Source: Lophium mytilinum (lineage: Eukaryota > Ascomycota > Dothideomycetes > Mytilinidiales > Mytilinidiaceae). Taken from it: DNA of 64,000 bases. Below are positions 54,533 through 64,000 of this stretch, one piece after another (within the stretch, counting starts at the first letter, position 1; every line of letters starts with the position of its first letter). The stretch lies in NCBI GenBank assembly GCA_010093605.1, contig MU004200.1, positions 502,155-566,154 of the forward strand, read 5' to 3'. Made by a program: the position numbers and the translations under genes. A model generated the notes under the pieces. The model saw nothing but the letters and a program-made list of their open reading frames with translations. It did not search any database and was not told the DNA's origin.

Positions 54533-55545
54533 GGGCGATGAGGTGGGAGTGTAGCTTGGAGGGTATCAGGTTGTTATTGGCTTCCTCTTGACCTAGAGGT
54601 AGTGTCGCGTTGGGGCCTCCCTTGACAGTGGTATCTAGCTCGTAAAAGGCATACTTGAAAAATAATATCTGTGGGCCTGCACTTATAGCTTAGTACTGTA
54701 GTAGTCAGGCGTTATATTAGTTTTAGGCCACGCAATCTAAGCTTCCTCTTGACCTAGAGATATCCTCGTCTCGGCGCCACCCTTAACAGTGGTAGCTAGC
54801 TTGCAAAAGCAAGACTTGAATGGTGCTATATCTATGTACTCACACTTATGGCCTAGTGCTGTGGTAGTGAGGCGTTATGTTAAGTTTAAGACCGCGTAAT
54901 ATAAGCTTCCTCTTGGCCAAAAAGTATCTTTGCATTGGGCTACCCTTGACAGTCGTGTCCAGCTTGCAAAAGCGACAATCGAACAGTGATATTTGAGTGC
55001 TTAAACTTGCGGCTTAGAACTATAGTAGCAAGGCGCCATGTCAAGTTCCGGACCGCGTAATCTAGGCTTCCTCTTGACCAAGCGGTATCCTCGAGTCGGA
55101 GCCACCCTTGACAGTCGTGTCTAGCTTGTAGAGGTGACACTCGAACAGTGATATCCGTGTGCCCAAAATTATGGCCTAGTACTGTAGTAGCAATGAGACA
55201 CAAGGAGACACACCCACGTTCAAGTCAAAGCAAAAGAGGATAATGAGTTTCAGTATGTCCATTCAATTCGCAAGCCTAGGGCGAGCAGGCTACAGATCGG
55301 CCTAGGATGATAATATATATACATCGCACAAAGAGAGAAAGAGAGAATATCAACTCGAGGTATCTCGAGCTTACAAATGCAGGACCAATATGCAGGATCA
55401 ATATGCAGGATCATACTGCTGATTCCAACCGCTCAGATCCAATCCAGCAGCAAACATCAAAGGAAACAAGAGTAAAGAGAGAAAAGGAAAAGATTCGTCG
55501 ACATGACCCAGCCTCATCACAATCTGGCCCCCAGCTCACAATCCA
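54533..55545. other. Repeat-bearing intergenic region
   Basis: This contains the four-unit tandem repeat (separate entry) and the presumed 3' region of the orphan gene. No further gene is seen. Confidence 0.5.
54581..55190. repeat. Tandem array of four diverged ~162-bp units
   Basis: Units start at 54581, 54742, 54906 and 55067 with CTTCCTCTTG, so the period is 161-164 bp. Each unit has CCCTTGACAGT (or CCCTTAACAGT) about 40 bp in, GCTTAGTACTGTAGTAG or GGCCTAGTACTGTAG about 120 bp in, and, in the first three units, a CGCGTAATCTAAG-like end. The units differ at roughly one base in five, so this is an old array. It carries no open frame and no obvious RNA gene. Confidence 0.85.
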
Positions 55546-57252
55546 TCAGTCCGAATCGGAGATTACGTACGAGGTCCTCTGCCTCTTCGCCTTCTGCTGC
55601 TCCTTCTGTCCCAGCGCAATCTGCTCCTTGCGGTCGCTGTTCGAGCGCTTGTTGCTCGCCTTGACATGCTCCTGGCCCTCGGGGTCTAGCACAAGCTTCT
55701 GCATGACCCAACCGCCCTCCATCACATCGATGCACATGCACTTCCACTTCTTCAGGATTCTGCAGATCATCTCGAGACGCTCCAAGCAGGTCGCCGGCGC
55801 CGTGGACTTGGGGTGAGGCTTCTGGTGGCGCTTGGGCAGGGCCAGACCGATTGTGTAGAGAGCGCAGACCGCCTCGAAGAGGTCCCAGCACTGCGATTCA
55901 ATCTCGACGTTGTCATAGGGTGCCGATTTGTGTCGGGGAGTGGCACTGACGAAGCGACGGTAGCCTTGCGAGTTGAGGTTGTCTTCGACGCCGGTGGTGT
56001 CGAGCAAGGCGTCGTGGATTCGCTTCACCCAATAGTGTGGGTTGGCTCTGATCAATGGGAAGTTTTTGTCCACTCTGACGATTCGAGGCTGGGCGCGCCA
56101 AGCTGCGGCGTCGTCGCCGTTGACGAAATGTCCAGAGAAGGGAGCGTAGTTCGGGTTCGAAACTGGGGCAGGATTGAATGTGCCGAGGGTAGCGACGGTG
56201 GAGGGAGTCGCAGTCTGAGGGGAAGTGGTGGCAGAACCCGTGGTGGCTACGGTGGTCGGAGTCGCAGTCAAAGGAGCAGTCTGGACTGGGCGCATCGGAG
56301 AAGTGGTATCGAACACGCCTCTAGGGTACAAGATAGGATCCAAGCCAACGATTTGATCGATCCGGGCGAATTCGGCAGCCAAGCTTGCATCCGGGACATA
56401 GGCTAGCTCAGGGCTTGTAGTGGCAGGGGGGCCTTCGATCGACGGAAGGACTGTATCGGCAGCGATGGCTAGTTCAGGGCTTGTAGTGGCAGGGAGGCCT
56501 TCGACGGGCGGATAGGCTGTACCGGTAGCGATGGCTAGCTCAGGGCTTGTAGTGGCAGGGAGGCCTTGGATGGGCTGATAGGCTGTACCGGTAGCGATGG
56601 CTAGCTCAGGGCTTGTAGTGGCAGGGGAGCTTTCGATCGACGGAAGGACTGTACCGGCAGCGATGGCTAGCTCAGGGCTTGTGGTGGCAGGGGGGCCTTC
56701 GATGGGCAGATAGGCTGTAGAACGAATGTTGGCCATGAATTGGAGTTCGGTAGGCTGCGCTAGCTCAGGACGGACAGGCGGCACGATCTGGTTGAGGAGG
56801 TCTTCGAATTCAACAGGATCAAGCTCGGCGTAATCGATGGGAGGGGCGTCTTCATAGGCGTCGGAGGCAGAATGACCAAGGTCGGCATGCTTGATGGGAG
56901 GGGCGTCTTCATAGGCGTCGGAGACAGAATGACCAAGGTCGGCATGCTTGATGGGAGCGGCGGCTGCATAGGCGTCGAAGGCAGAATGACCTGGGTCGGC
57001 GTGATTGATGGGAGCGGCGGCTTCATAGGCGTTGAAGGCAGAATGGCCAAGGTCGGCGTGATTGATGGGAGCGGCGGCTTCATAGGCGTTGAAGGCAGAA
57101 TGACCAAGGTCGGCGTGGTTGATGGGAGCGGCGTCTTCATAGGCGTCGAAGGCAGTATGACCAAGGTCGGCGTGATTAGTGGAATCGGCTTCATAGGCGT
57201 CGAAGTCGAAGAGCTCGTTGGAGACCGGCTCGAAATCTGAATGGAAAGACAT
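55546..57252 (-). CDS. Orphan nuclear-looking protein with two internal repeat arrays
   Basis: An uninterrupted frame of 568 residues starting at the ATG at 57250-57252. The frame is open 105 codons further upstream, but that part is an unusually Leu-rich translation of pyrimidine-rich leader DNA. Residues ~17-150 hold seven 19-residue units of the type FDAYEDAAPINHADLGHSA. Residues ~190-300 hold five 22-residue units containing TTSPELAIATGTAY. The C-terminal ~200 residues are not repetitive: NPHYWVKRIHDALL, QCWDLFEAVCALYTIGL and CLERLEMICRILKKWKCMCID suggest a compact helical domain. The very end has a Lys/Arg-rich KAKRQRTSY then VISDSD, like a nuclear signal followed by a SUMO-interaction-type motif. 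I recognise no family. Confidence 0.75.
   Translation of the reverse strand: MSFHSDFEPVSNELFDFDAYEADSTNHADLGHTAFDAYEDAAPINHADLGHSAFNAYEAAAPINHADLGHSAFNAYEAAAPINHADPGHSAFDAYAAAAPIKHADLGHSVSDAYEDAPPIKHADLGHSASDAYEDAPPIDYAELDPVEFEDLLNQIVPPVRPELAQPTELQFMANIRSTAYLPIEGPPATTSPELAIAAGTVLPSIESSPATTSPELAIATGTAYQPIQGLPATTSPELAIATGTAYPPVEGLPATTSPELAIAADTVLPSIEGPPATTSPELAYVPDASLAAEFARIDQIVGLDPILYPRGVFDTTSPMRPVQTAPLTATPTTVATTGSATTSPQTATPSTVATLGTFNPAPVSNPNYAPFSGHFVNGDDAAAWRAQPRIVRVDKNFPLIRANPHYWVKRIHDALLDTTGVEDNLNSQGYRRFVSATPRHKSAPYDNVEIESQCWDLFEAVCALYTIGLALPKRHQKPHPKSTAPATCLERLEMICRILKKWKCMCIDVMEGGWVMQKLVLDPEGQEHVKASNKRSNSDRKEQIALGQKEQQKAKRQRTSYVISDSD
56400..56740. repeat. 66-bp coding minisatellite, five units
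   Basis: On the minus strand the units encode TTSPELAIA-type 22-mers, and the DNA copies of CTAGCTCAGGGCTTGTAGTG recur every ~66 bp. All copies keep the reading frame, and changes between units are mostly substitutions. Confidence 0.88.
56830..57235. repeat. 57-bp coding minisatellite, seven units
   Basis: On the minus strand the units encode 19-mers of the AYEDAAPINHADLGHSA type. The DNA word GAAGGCAGAATG recurs at 57-bp spacing (for example 57034 and 57091). All units stay in frame. Confidence 0.9.
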
Positions 57253-57810
57253 GGCAGGCCAGCTGATATGTCGGTATTGGAACGATGAAAATGCTAATAA
57301 GTGAAGGGCACCAGGCCTTTGGAAAAGAAGTGAAGCAAGGAGAAGCGTGACGGTCGTAAAAAGGGTCGTGAAGTTGAAGGAAAAGAGAAGGACGCTCAAG
57401 AGAAGGTAGACATGAAGAGAATTTAAGGCGAGGGCGCAACAGGAACAATAGGACTGGCGACCCAATAAGATCAATAGGCCACTGCTATTGATGTGCGCGG
57501 ACAATAGTAAAAAGTGAGCGGCCTGGCAGCTGGTGAACGCACGTGCCACATGTTGGCTCGCGGTCATCGTGCGGCCACTTTCCCGGTTGCCAGCGCGCCG
57601 CTATGCCGCACTGCTCTGGCCGAGGGGAAGGGTTCGAGACAGGTAGTCCACTTACGTGTAGAGGAGGATTGGCATCAATGGCATGCGCTGGTACAGTGAC
57701 AGGCCACGAGTCTGGGCACACTGGTCCACCACTGCTTGCGTGGGGTACCCCCACAAGATTTCCAAGATCCAGCGGCGATGTCGAGGTTCAAGCACTACAG
57801 GTTAGTCTAT

Positions 57811-57925
57811 CTCTTGACGACTGGCTGTTCAGCAACCAGGCTATCCCCAACAGTGGTGTCGAGTGAGCAAGATGGAGCTATGCAGAAATGAGTTCATGTG
57901 CCCAGACTTATGGCCTAGTACTGTA
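57811..57925. repeat. Diverged single copy of the 162-bp unit
   Basis: TCTCTTGAC, CCCCAACAGTGGTGTC, then GTGCCCAGACTTATGGCCTAGTACTGTA lie in the same order and orientation as in the array units ending near 55190. The last block is nearly identical to the fourth unit. It sits on the other side of the orphan gene. Confidence 0.7.
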
Positions 57926-58322
57926 TGGAAATGCGATGCCGTTGCGCAAGAGCCAATGACAGATATGTTGGCGTGGCAGCCGCACTGCCAGGCACGCTGG
58001 ACATAGAAAAGTGGCATACTTAGCAGGCATCGTGCCTTATATACACTGGTCTTCCGCTGCTTGTGGAGCTTTGATACATTTTCAGAAATGTAAAAGAGGT
58101 GGAGCCTCTTAGCTTTGGACTATGTGGAAACTTCTTGAGGCACTCCATACAGTGGCAGACCGGTGCACCTACCCATGTAGTGCTTAGACATTGGCAATCC
58201 ACGCATCTGTGAGGTATGCCCACTACTTCTGTGTTTGTGTACGCTGGTGTGGCACCGCTTGAAGTCCTCCAGCGTCCTGTTACTGATCAGGAAATACCAG
58301 CTTTGGCAAGCCTGATAGCTTC

Positions 58323-58667
58323 CTAGGCTACTCTGGACGGTGTTGAACAGCTAGAGCGTACAAAGCTTTCAAGCCCAGGTCCATACATGGCACATGATGC
58401 ACGTCCGGTCATGAAGGCTTGCCATCTGTTCAGGACGCCAGCATTGCGAGATCGGCCGCTGATATGCTCGGAGGGATGTGCGGTGCCGTAGTTGGCACCG
58501 CCGTCGACCTGTGGGATCCAAACCTCGGGAGGGGGATCCTTTAGAGGTTGCACACGAACGTCAGACAAATCTGATAGAGCTGGCGAGCAGCGGTCGTATG
58601 CTTGATCCTGGCGCCATTCTCGAGAGCTAAATCGGCGTGCGGGTGCTTTTTTCGATTCGGTGCTCAT
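58323..58667 (-). CDS. Possible small orphan ORF (114 aa)
   Basis: A 114-codon frame starting MSTESKKAPARRFSSREWRQ. The composition is balanced and protein-like (PPPEVWIPQVDGGANYGTAHP), but there is no family match I can name and no splice evidence. It sits in an accessory region next to the orphan repeat gene and could be chance. Confidence 0.3.
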   Translation of the reverse strand: MSTESKKAPARRFSSREWRQDQAYDRCSPALSDLSDVRVQPLKDPPPEVWIPQVDGGANYGTAHPSEHISGRSRNAGVLNRWQAFMTGRASCAMYGPGLESFVRSSCSTPSRVA

Positions 58668-59705
58668 ATTGTGGTGCTGTATAGCGGCGGGCGTCGGCGT
58701 TCCAAAGGATGGATAGATGAGACGAAAGGACGAGGTCGAAAGTTACCCGTCTGAGACTAGCGTGATAATTAGCGTGAGCATCCGCAAAACGTACATATGA
58801 ATCGGAAGCGCGCACAGTTCTCGAGCCATTTCAAGCGAACGTGAAGTATAGAGGCAAGGGAGAAGGCGAACACTGAAGCTCTGAGAAATATCCACTTCGG
58901 CGTACTGGCAAACGTGGCGCGTAAAAATGATGGAATAGGTGGAGCTTCAGGCCTTCACATACAGGTAGGCGGAGGAAGTGGATCTTTAGAGACTGATGGG
59001 AAGGCTCATTCCTATACTTCGAATTACATGGGCTTTCGCGAAGGTGAAGGTGGAGGATGAAGATAATGATAAAGATGAAGTATATGAATGAACTTAATAT
59101 GGGAGTCCTAAGTGGAGGGTAAGCTTGATGAAGGAGGAGTAGCTCGAAGCCTCCATTTATACTAGAGCAACTTCACCTTACACTCAAAGACCCCTCAGTA
59201 ATATGACTCTCTATATTCACTAGGGTTTGGGGGCATAGATCGGCTAAGGGAAGTCACGAGCTCATGTATGCGAGATAGATATCTCACCTGTTGTAAGGCA
59301 CGGACAAGGTAGCTTCAGATTCTAAACTCTTGACAATGTTGTATGTTTAACTAGAGGGTGTAATGCATTCCGTGAAGTCTTGATGGTAGATTTGTATACG
59401 AGGGAAGGGCCATTTCTCTCTCATAGGGCAACGGCGGACTTAACGTCGGCCACAGTGGGCCAAATCCAAGTTTATACAGCCACGTGGTTCAAGAGGGCAT
59501 AGACCGTTAAGAACCAGTTTAACAGATTAGGCGTTCAAATGGCATCGGAGAGTGGTAGCGTGTTGATACATGGAGATGCTGAGGACGCCCCTGAGCAATT
59601 TTCACCTCGCCAAGCTCGCCAGGACGTCCTGCCATACATCCCGGTCCATAGCCAGGCATCCGCGGCTCAACTTTCTACATCGACCTCGCCTTCGAACACC
59701 ACAGC

Positions 59706-62005
59706 ATGGAGTCCGCCTCCAAGGGCCAGAACCTAGCCGTCACGAAGGATGGCGCGAGATACAACAAGCTAACGCGCCCTGACGACCTATGCGACCCGAT
59801 TCCCAAACCCGCCTCTGCAGCACCCCCGATGGACTCCGCAAAACGCAAGCTCGACGAGCTCAACCCCACGCATGGCTACGCCGATGAGGAACCTCATAGC
59901 AAACGTGCGCGCCCTTCAGAGCCGCCACCACAGGAAGAGTACGATCTGGCGGCAGCATCCTTCGATCAGCGTGAAGCCATCATCAACACGCGCAAGAGCA
60001 CCAAGCCCAAGCTAGGCGCCAGAAACGAGAAATACGGCCAGGCTCAGGGCATCGGCCAAGGTCTTGATGACTTGGACGATGGAAACGCCACCGATAATTC
60101 GACGAGGGAGGCTATGCAGTATCTCCGCAGCGTAAGGTGAGCAAGCTCCCCAATTGCACGTTGTTCCCAAACCTATATACTCAATATCGATACATATAGA
60201 CATCCCCGGATATAACTTCTTCATTCCGATTGCTGTAGAGTATAATTTGGTAGAAGACATGCTGACATTCCGGTTTGCTCAGACAAGAGGCAGACGCCAT
60301 GCCGGTACTCACCACCGCCCCAGCGATTGAGTTGTTCGAGGATGAATCGATATACGATAGCGGTATTGAGGATAGGCGAGCAATCTTTAGGGATGGCGTA
60401 TGTATGGCTGCACGAAGCGACAGCTCTATACTGGCCACCGAAACCTCCGACGAAGAAGGCCGCGGTCTTACAATTCCTGATATCAGTCCCCAAGAAGCAT
60501 GTCGTGCTGTACTGCTGAAACAGCTAGCAGGCTTGCGGGAATCAATGAGCGAGACTCCCCCGCAAGAGGCACTGGACCGGTTGAAGGCGGCCAGCAAGAC
60601 TCTGACTGCATTCCCAAGACTAAATCACTCGGCCATGCAACAGTGGAACCCAATCTTGAGACACACTTACCCTACGCCTACACAAATATCTCAGATGAGC
60701 CATCGGACCATTATGCATCTAATTGAGGTGTTGGCCGAGTGCTTGAAGCCAAATCGCAACATCACGTCTCAGCTCAGCTGCTGGATCTGGGGTTTATTCG
60801 GCCGCCTTGGAGAAAGGGGTACCTTACAGGCTGATGACGATTACACCGTACGCGAACTCGGTAAGGCCGCTGTAGCAATACGGTTGTCCTATCTCGGGTA
60901 CAACGTCGATCGCCCGTCTTTGAACTTCGTCGAAAGTGATGACCTGGACGAATACGGATGTAAGTCTGATGAGGACTGGGACTCAGAGCACGACGAACCC
61001 AACAGCGAACCTGATGAAGAGAGCAACCCAGTCGTAGAGATTAGAGACCAGGATGCAAGTGCCGGTACGGTAATCAAGGGCTCAAATACTATGTCTATCA
61101 AGTATCTAGACCATATCACCCAAGCCAACTCATCCGTACCCAAATCGGATAGCGGATCTGAGGACGGCGAAATAGCTGACGATGGCCCCTCCACGGTCGT
61201 TGGTTCCATCGAAACAGCCAAAGGCAGTCTTCAACCCAACTGCACAGCTGATGTGTCGAAGCCAGAGGCACCTCCACAACCAGACGCCTCTCCGAAGCCC
61301 GAGAGAGGCTCAAACTTTACTCCACGGCTTCCCAGAAACACACGCAAAGCCCTGAAGAAGAAGAACAACAAGCAAAGACGGGAAAGGAAAAAGGCTGAAC
61401 GAGCTTCTGCCAGCACGAAGCATCCTTCGACCGGGCCAGACGGCTCCACCCGCTCCTCATACGACCACGACCGCTTCGTTTCATCAAACCCGGTGTCGGC
61501 GGCGCGGCGCTCTGTATCTACCACTCACACGAACAGCAACGACGCAGGCCGAGGCAGACAGCAGACGCGCAACACGTCTTCGCCAGAATCGTCGCCAGGT
61601 CGTTCACGTGCGAGGAGGAACACGTCATCCCCCGAGTCGTCACCGGGCCCGTATCGTCGTCTCCGTCGCACGAGCACACCGGGCATCGAAGTCTTTCCTT
61701 CTCGTGCTGACGCCGAGGCCAGCCGCCTTAGTCGAGGAAACGGTGCGATTCCGCAGGTTGATGGGGCTGAGGAGCTTGGCGCACAGGCCGTAAATGCTGG
61801 AGATGATTCAATGGATGTGAAAGTGGAGCTTGTGGTCGAAGAAGGAGAAATGGAGCAGGAGGAATGCGAAATGGTAGAGGAGAAGGTGCCAAACGTGAAC
61901 ACGCTTGCGACCCTCGACATGATCATCACGATTGTAGGTGAGCGGTACGGGCAGCGGGATCTCTTGGACGCTCGAGAGGTATGGCAGCATTCGATTGAGG
62001 TCTGA
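59706..62005 (+). CDS. Gemin2/SIP1-like spliceosomal assembly protein with a long insert
   Basis: Two exons (59706-60136 and 60283-62005) join across 146 nt to give 717 residues, more than twice the size of animal Gemin2. The N-terminal half has a K/R-rich segment, EAMQYLRSVRQEADAMP, and the core TAFPRLNHSAMQQWNPILR, TIMHLIEVLAECLKPNRNI and SQLSCWIWGLFGRLGE, like the SMN-binding helical fold. The insert (about 390-660) is acidic, then Lys- and Arg/Ser-rich, with two copies of RNTSSPESSPG. The core resumes at the very end: TLATLDMIITIVGERYGQRDLLDAREVW lines up with the last helices of Gemin2. The role (Sm-ring assembly on snRNA) is inferred from that core. Confidence 0.8.
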
Positions 62006-62644
62006 ACGAGATTATCGACACTCGCTAGGTGCAAGTGTCGGAGCTCTAGTACTTAGGTAAGGAGGATGAGCGCCTAAACATGCATACGCGAGGGATCTGG
62101 TGGAGCTACCTTTGCTTACATAGCATTATACCAGAGGGCCTAGCTTAAAGACTGTAGCTCAAATTAAGTACTCCCAAACCTTTCTACGGCCGCTGAATTC
62201 AATCGACGACTCAAAGATGTCAAGGACGCTGCTCAGACGAACCAGGTTTCTCATCAAGACGAGTAGGACTGGTTAGTAGTCGCGGCCCGGGTGCAACATG
62301 CATCTTTAAATTAATTACGTCGAAATCATCGTCCTTTTCGGGTCTCGACGTCATTAACGCAAATATAGGGCTGAAGTAGGGAGTGTTACAAGCAACTAGA
62401 ATCAGAGGAGGACCGAATTCGGAAGACCTGGGCTTGGGGTGTAAACGTCAATGCCGATCCGGATATACAGACAAGCTGGCAGAGACATTCAAGCAAGGCT
62501 GCGCTCGCAATTCATGGGAATTAGCAGCTTGCTAGGAGCTACATTTCGCTTGAGGATATGGCTAGCATGCGGCAAGAGGAGCTGAACAAGGCAGTGACAC
62601 ATGGGAAGACACGTAATAGTCGTAGCTAGCTAATGCAGCAGGCT
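62006..62644. other. Convergent intergenic region
   Basis: No supported gene. It is between the 3' ends of the Gemin2-like gene and the oxygenase gene. Confidence 0.4.
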
Positions 62645-63527
62645 TCATTTCCGCACACACAGGTCGCTCCGGATAACCCATTTCTCTCCTGCCAGAACTT
62701 CACGGCCCTCATGGAGCATGCAGTCAGCGCCGTGTCGATGAAGCAGTGCCATGCCGACTTCGAGATCAACCACAATCGGTGGAGGAGTTTCTTCTTTCTT
62801 GGCCTTGCCCTTTTTCGGTAGGTCAGGCTCAGGGTAGAATACAGTCTCGCCTCCCTCACATCCCGTTGCCGGGGACGTGAGGTACAGAAGGAGAGTCCAG
62901 GTGGTTTTGGCAGGAATCGAGGGGGACCCAGGGATAGTGACATTGTTGAAGTCGTCGTCTGGAATGATGAAAAGCCGCTCGGATGCTTCATAAACGTTGA
63001 TTTCATAGATATTACTCACAGTGCTGATCGAAAAATTGTCCTTTCGTGTAGCGGTAGATTCTGATATTCGGATTTAAACCTACCTTGACCGCCAATGAGC
63101 ACGTCTAGCCATGCATTGAGACTTTGGGATGTGTTACCACTTCTCCACCCCAGAGCTTCGCCTGAGCCTTAGGAGTCAAACCAAGGCCGCCTTCTTCATT
63201 GGTACCAAGAACGAGGTTCTTCAGGGCGGTTCCGCTCCACAGTTGCTCGGCAAACGCCGGGTCATCGATCTGGAAGCGGTCATTGACGCGGACAGCGTCG
63301 CCCTTCTTTGGTTTCCCCGGCGTTGTCGTCAGCGGTAGAGAGTTGAGAAAAGACACGTAGGCTTTGCACAGCGTCGACGTCCAGAGGCTCGGCACGGTGA
63401 TGATCTGGTCCGGCCAGACTTGGTGCAGGGCGAGGTCGGACTCGAGCAGCAGGGGAGTCAAGGGTGGCCAATTGGGCCGAGGGGCGGCTACAGGTGCCAC
63501 CACGGGAGGGCGCTTGTGCTTGGGCAT
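62645..63527 (-). CDS. Prolyl-4-hydroxylase-like 2-oxoglutarate/Fe(II) oxygenase
   Basis: Three exons (63138-63527, 63020-63083, 62645-62958) join through introns of 54 and 61 nt to 255 residues. The iron ligands are H151 and D153 in DQHYDD and H234 in MLHEGREV, with K244 in AGEKWVIRSDL as the 2-oxoglutarate anchor, the arrangement of the P4H family. WGGEVVGLNPNIRIYRY precedes the first ligand, as in fungal members. The acceptor at 63084 was chosen because it gives the conserved GLNPN. There is no signal peptide, so a cytosolic or nuclear enzyme is likely. The substrate is unknown. Confidence 0.88.
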
Positions 63528-64000
63528 TATTGTTCCGTCGATCCAGCCCGCTTGCCGTGAAAATGTCGGCTGGCTGTGGAGCAGCTTGAAGCAGCTTGAG
63601 TCACTCCACAATACCTGGGTGCGCTGGATGGGCGGGGACAGGTGTGGGAGCGCGAGGCTACCACGGCAGCACCGCACCAGACCGTGGGAAGGGTGGTTCG
63701 AGAATCACGAGGCGCGGCTGGAGCCTCTATTCCGCCTCATCCGTGATTTTGCAGTGCAGAGATTTTGAATTTCCGGCGGTCGATGTGTGTGTGCGGTGGG
63801 TACGATTGCGGATGTAAGCGATAGAACTAGGTAGAGATGACTGCCGGGCCAGGTCGCAGGTGGGCCTGAGAGTTAAAGTTGTCAGATGCGAAATAGCGTA
63901 GAATCCTTGGCGCGTTTTTCTCCGCGTTCCTCACCAAAATTTGTATAAGAGCCGCGGGGAGCGCCACCTAATTGAATGTCGACTTGTTGATATTCCCTTG
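63528..64000. other. Oxygenase promoter to window end
   Basis: No gene is seen in the last 470 bases. Confidence 0.35.

Larger units (their letters stand above)
57253..59705. other. Long gene-poor region downstream of the repeat array
   Basis: This holds the orphan-gene promoter, a diverged copy of the 162-bp repeat (57811-57925), a doubtful small ORF (58323-58667) and the promoter of the Gemin2-like gene. A shorter echo, ACACTGGTC followed by CTGCTTG, occurs near 57719 and 58041. Confidence 0.45.

Noticed and set aside
54581-55190. Tandem repeat considered as a CRISPR-like array
   Set aside because: Units are ~162 bp, fully diverged along their length and without unique spacers; the host is eukaryotic.
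57253-57567. Upstream 105-codon extension of the orphan repeat protein, Leu/Phe-rich
   Set aside because: Looks like translated pyrimidine-rich leader rather than a signal or membrane domain; kept only as an alternative start.

Overview
The window is nuclear DNA of a filamentous ascomycete (Pezizomycotina). The evidence is dense genes on both strands, short GT-AG introns mostly of 45-70 nt, a pentafunctional AROM gene, a fungal Zn2Cys6 regulator, a GPI-anchored GH72 glucanosyltransferase, a Kre9/Knh1-like wall protein and a CSC1-type channel. A dothideomycete-like fungus is my best guess, but nothing in the sequence fixes the class. I rebuilt 26 recognisable or well-supported protein genes by joining exons at splice sites that keep the reading frame, plus one doubtful small ORF. 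I saw no tRNA, rRNA or CRISPR array.

Layout. From 1 to 12.7 kb lies a housekeeping block: an L1-domain ribosome-biogenesis protein (cut by the window edge), a Tos4-like FHA protein, ubiquitin-L40, the Pol I factor Rrn7, eIF5A and COG3. From 13.5 to 26.9 kb lie a sugar transporter, MBF1, a DUF4246 protein that looks like a 2-oxoglutarate oxygenase, ARO1 and a Zn2Cys6 regulator. From 27.3 to 37.1 kb lies a looser, accessory-looking stretch: an OST-alpha/TMEM184 membrane protein, an NmrA/isoflavone-reductase-like enzyme, a Kre9-like type I membrane protein, a GRE2/DFR-like reductase and a possible lipocalin-fold AttH/CrtC-like protein. A pogo-like MITE sits at 37.4-37.7 kb.

From 38.2 to 54.5 kb are a CSC1 channel, an F-box protein, a Mix17/CHCHD2-type protein, a Gas/Gel glucanosyltransferase with a GC-AG intron, the Hsp70-like Ssz1 facing the exosome subunit Rrp40, and a monocarboxylate-type MFS transporter.

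From 54.5 to 59.5 kb is the most unusual part. A tandem array of four ~162-bp DNA repeats and one detached diverged copy flank an orphan gene whose protein carries two different internal repeat arrays (seven units of 19 residues and five of 22). The last 4.5 kb carry a Gemin2-like protein whose core is split by a long low-complexity insert, and a prolyl-4-hydroxylase-like oxygenase.

Several genes serve ribosome production or translation (L1-domain protein, Rrn7, L40, eIF5A, Rrp40, Ssz1). Others serve wall building (GH72, Kre9-like), Golgi traffic (COG3) and aromatic amino-acid synthesis (ARO1). I see no biosynthetic backbone gene that would make the accessory stretch a complete secondary-metabolite cluster.
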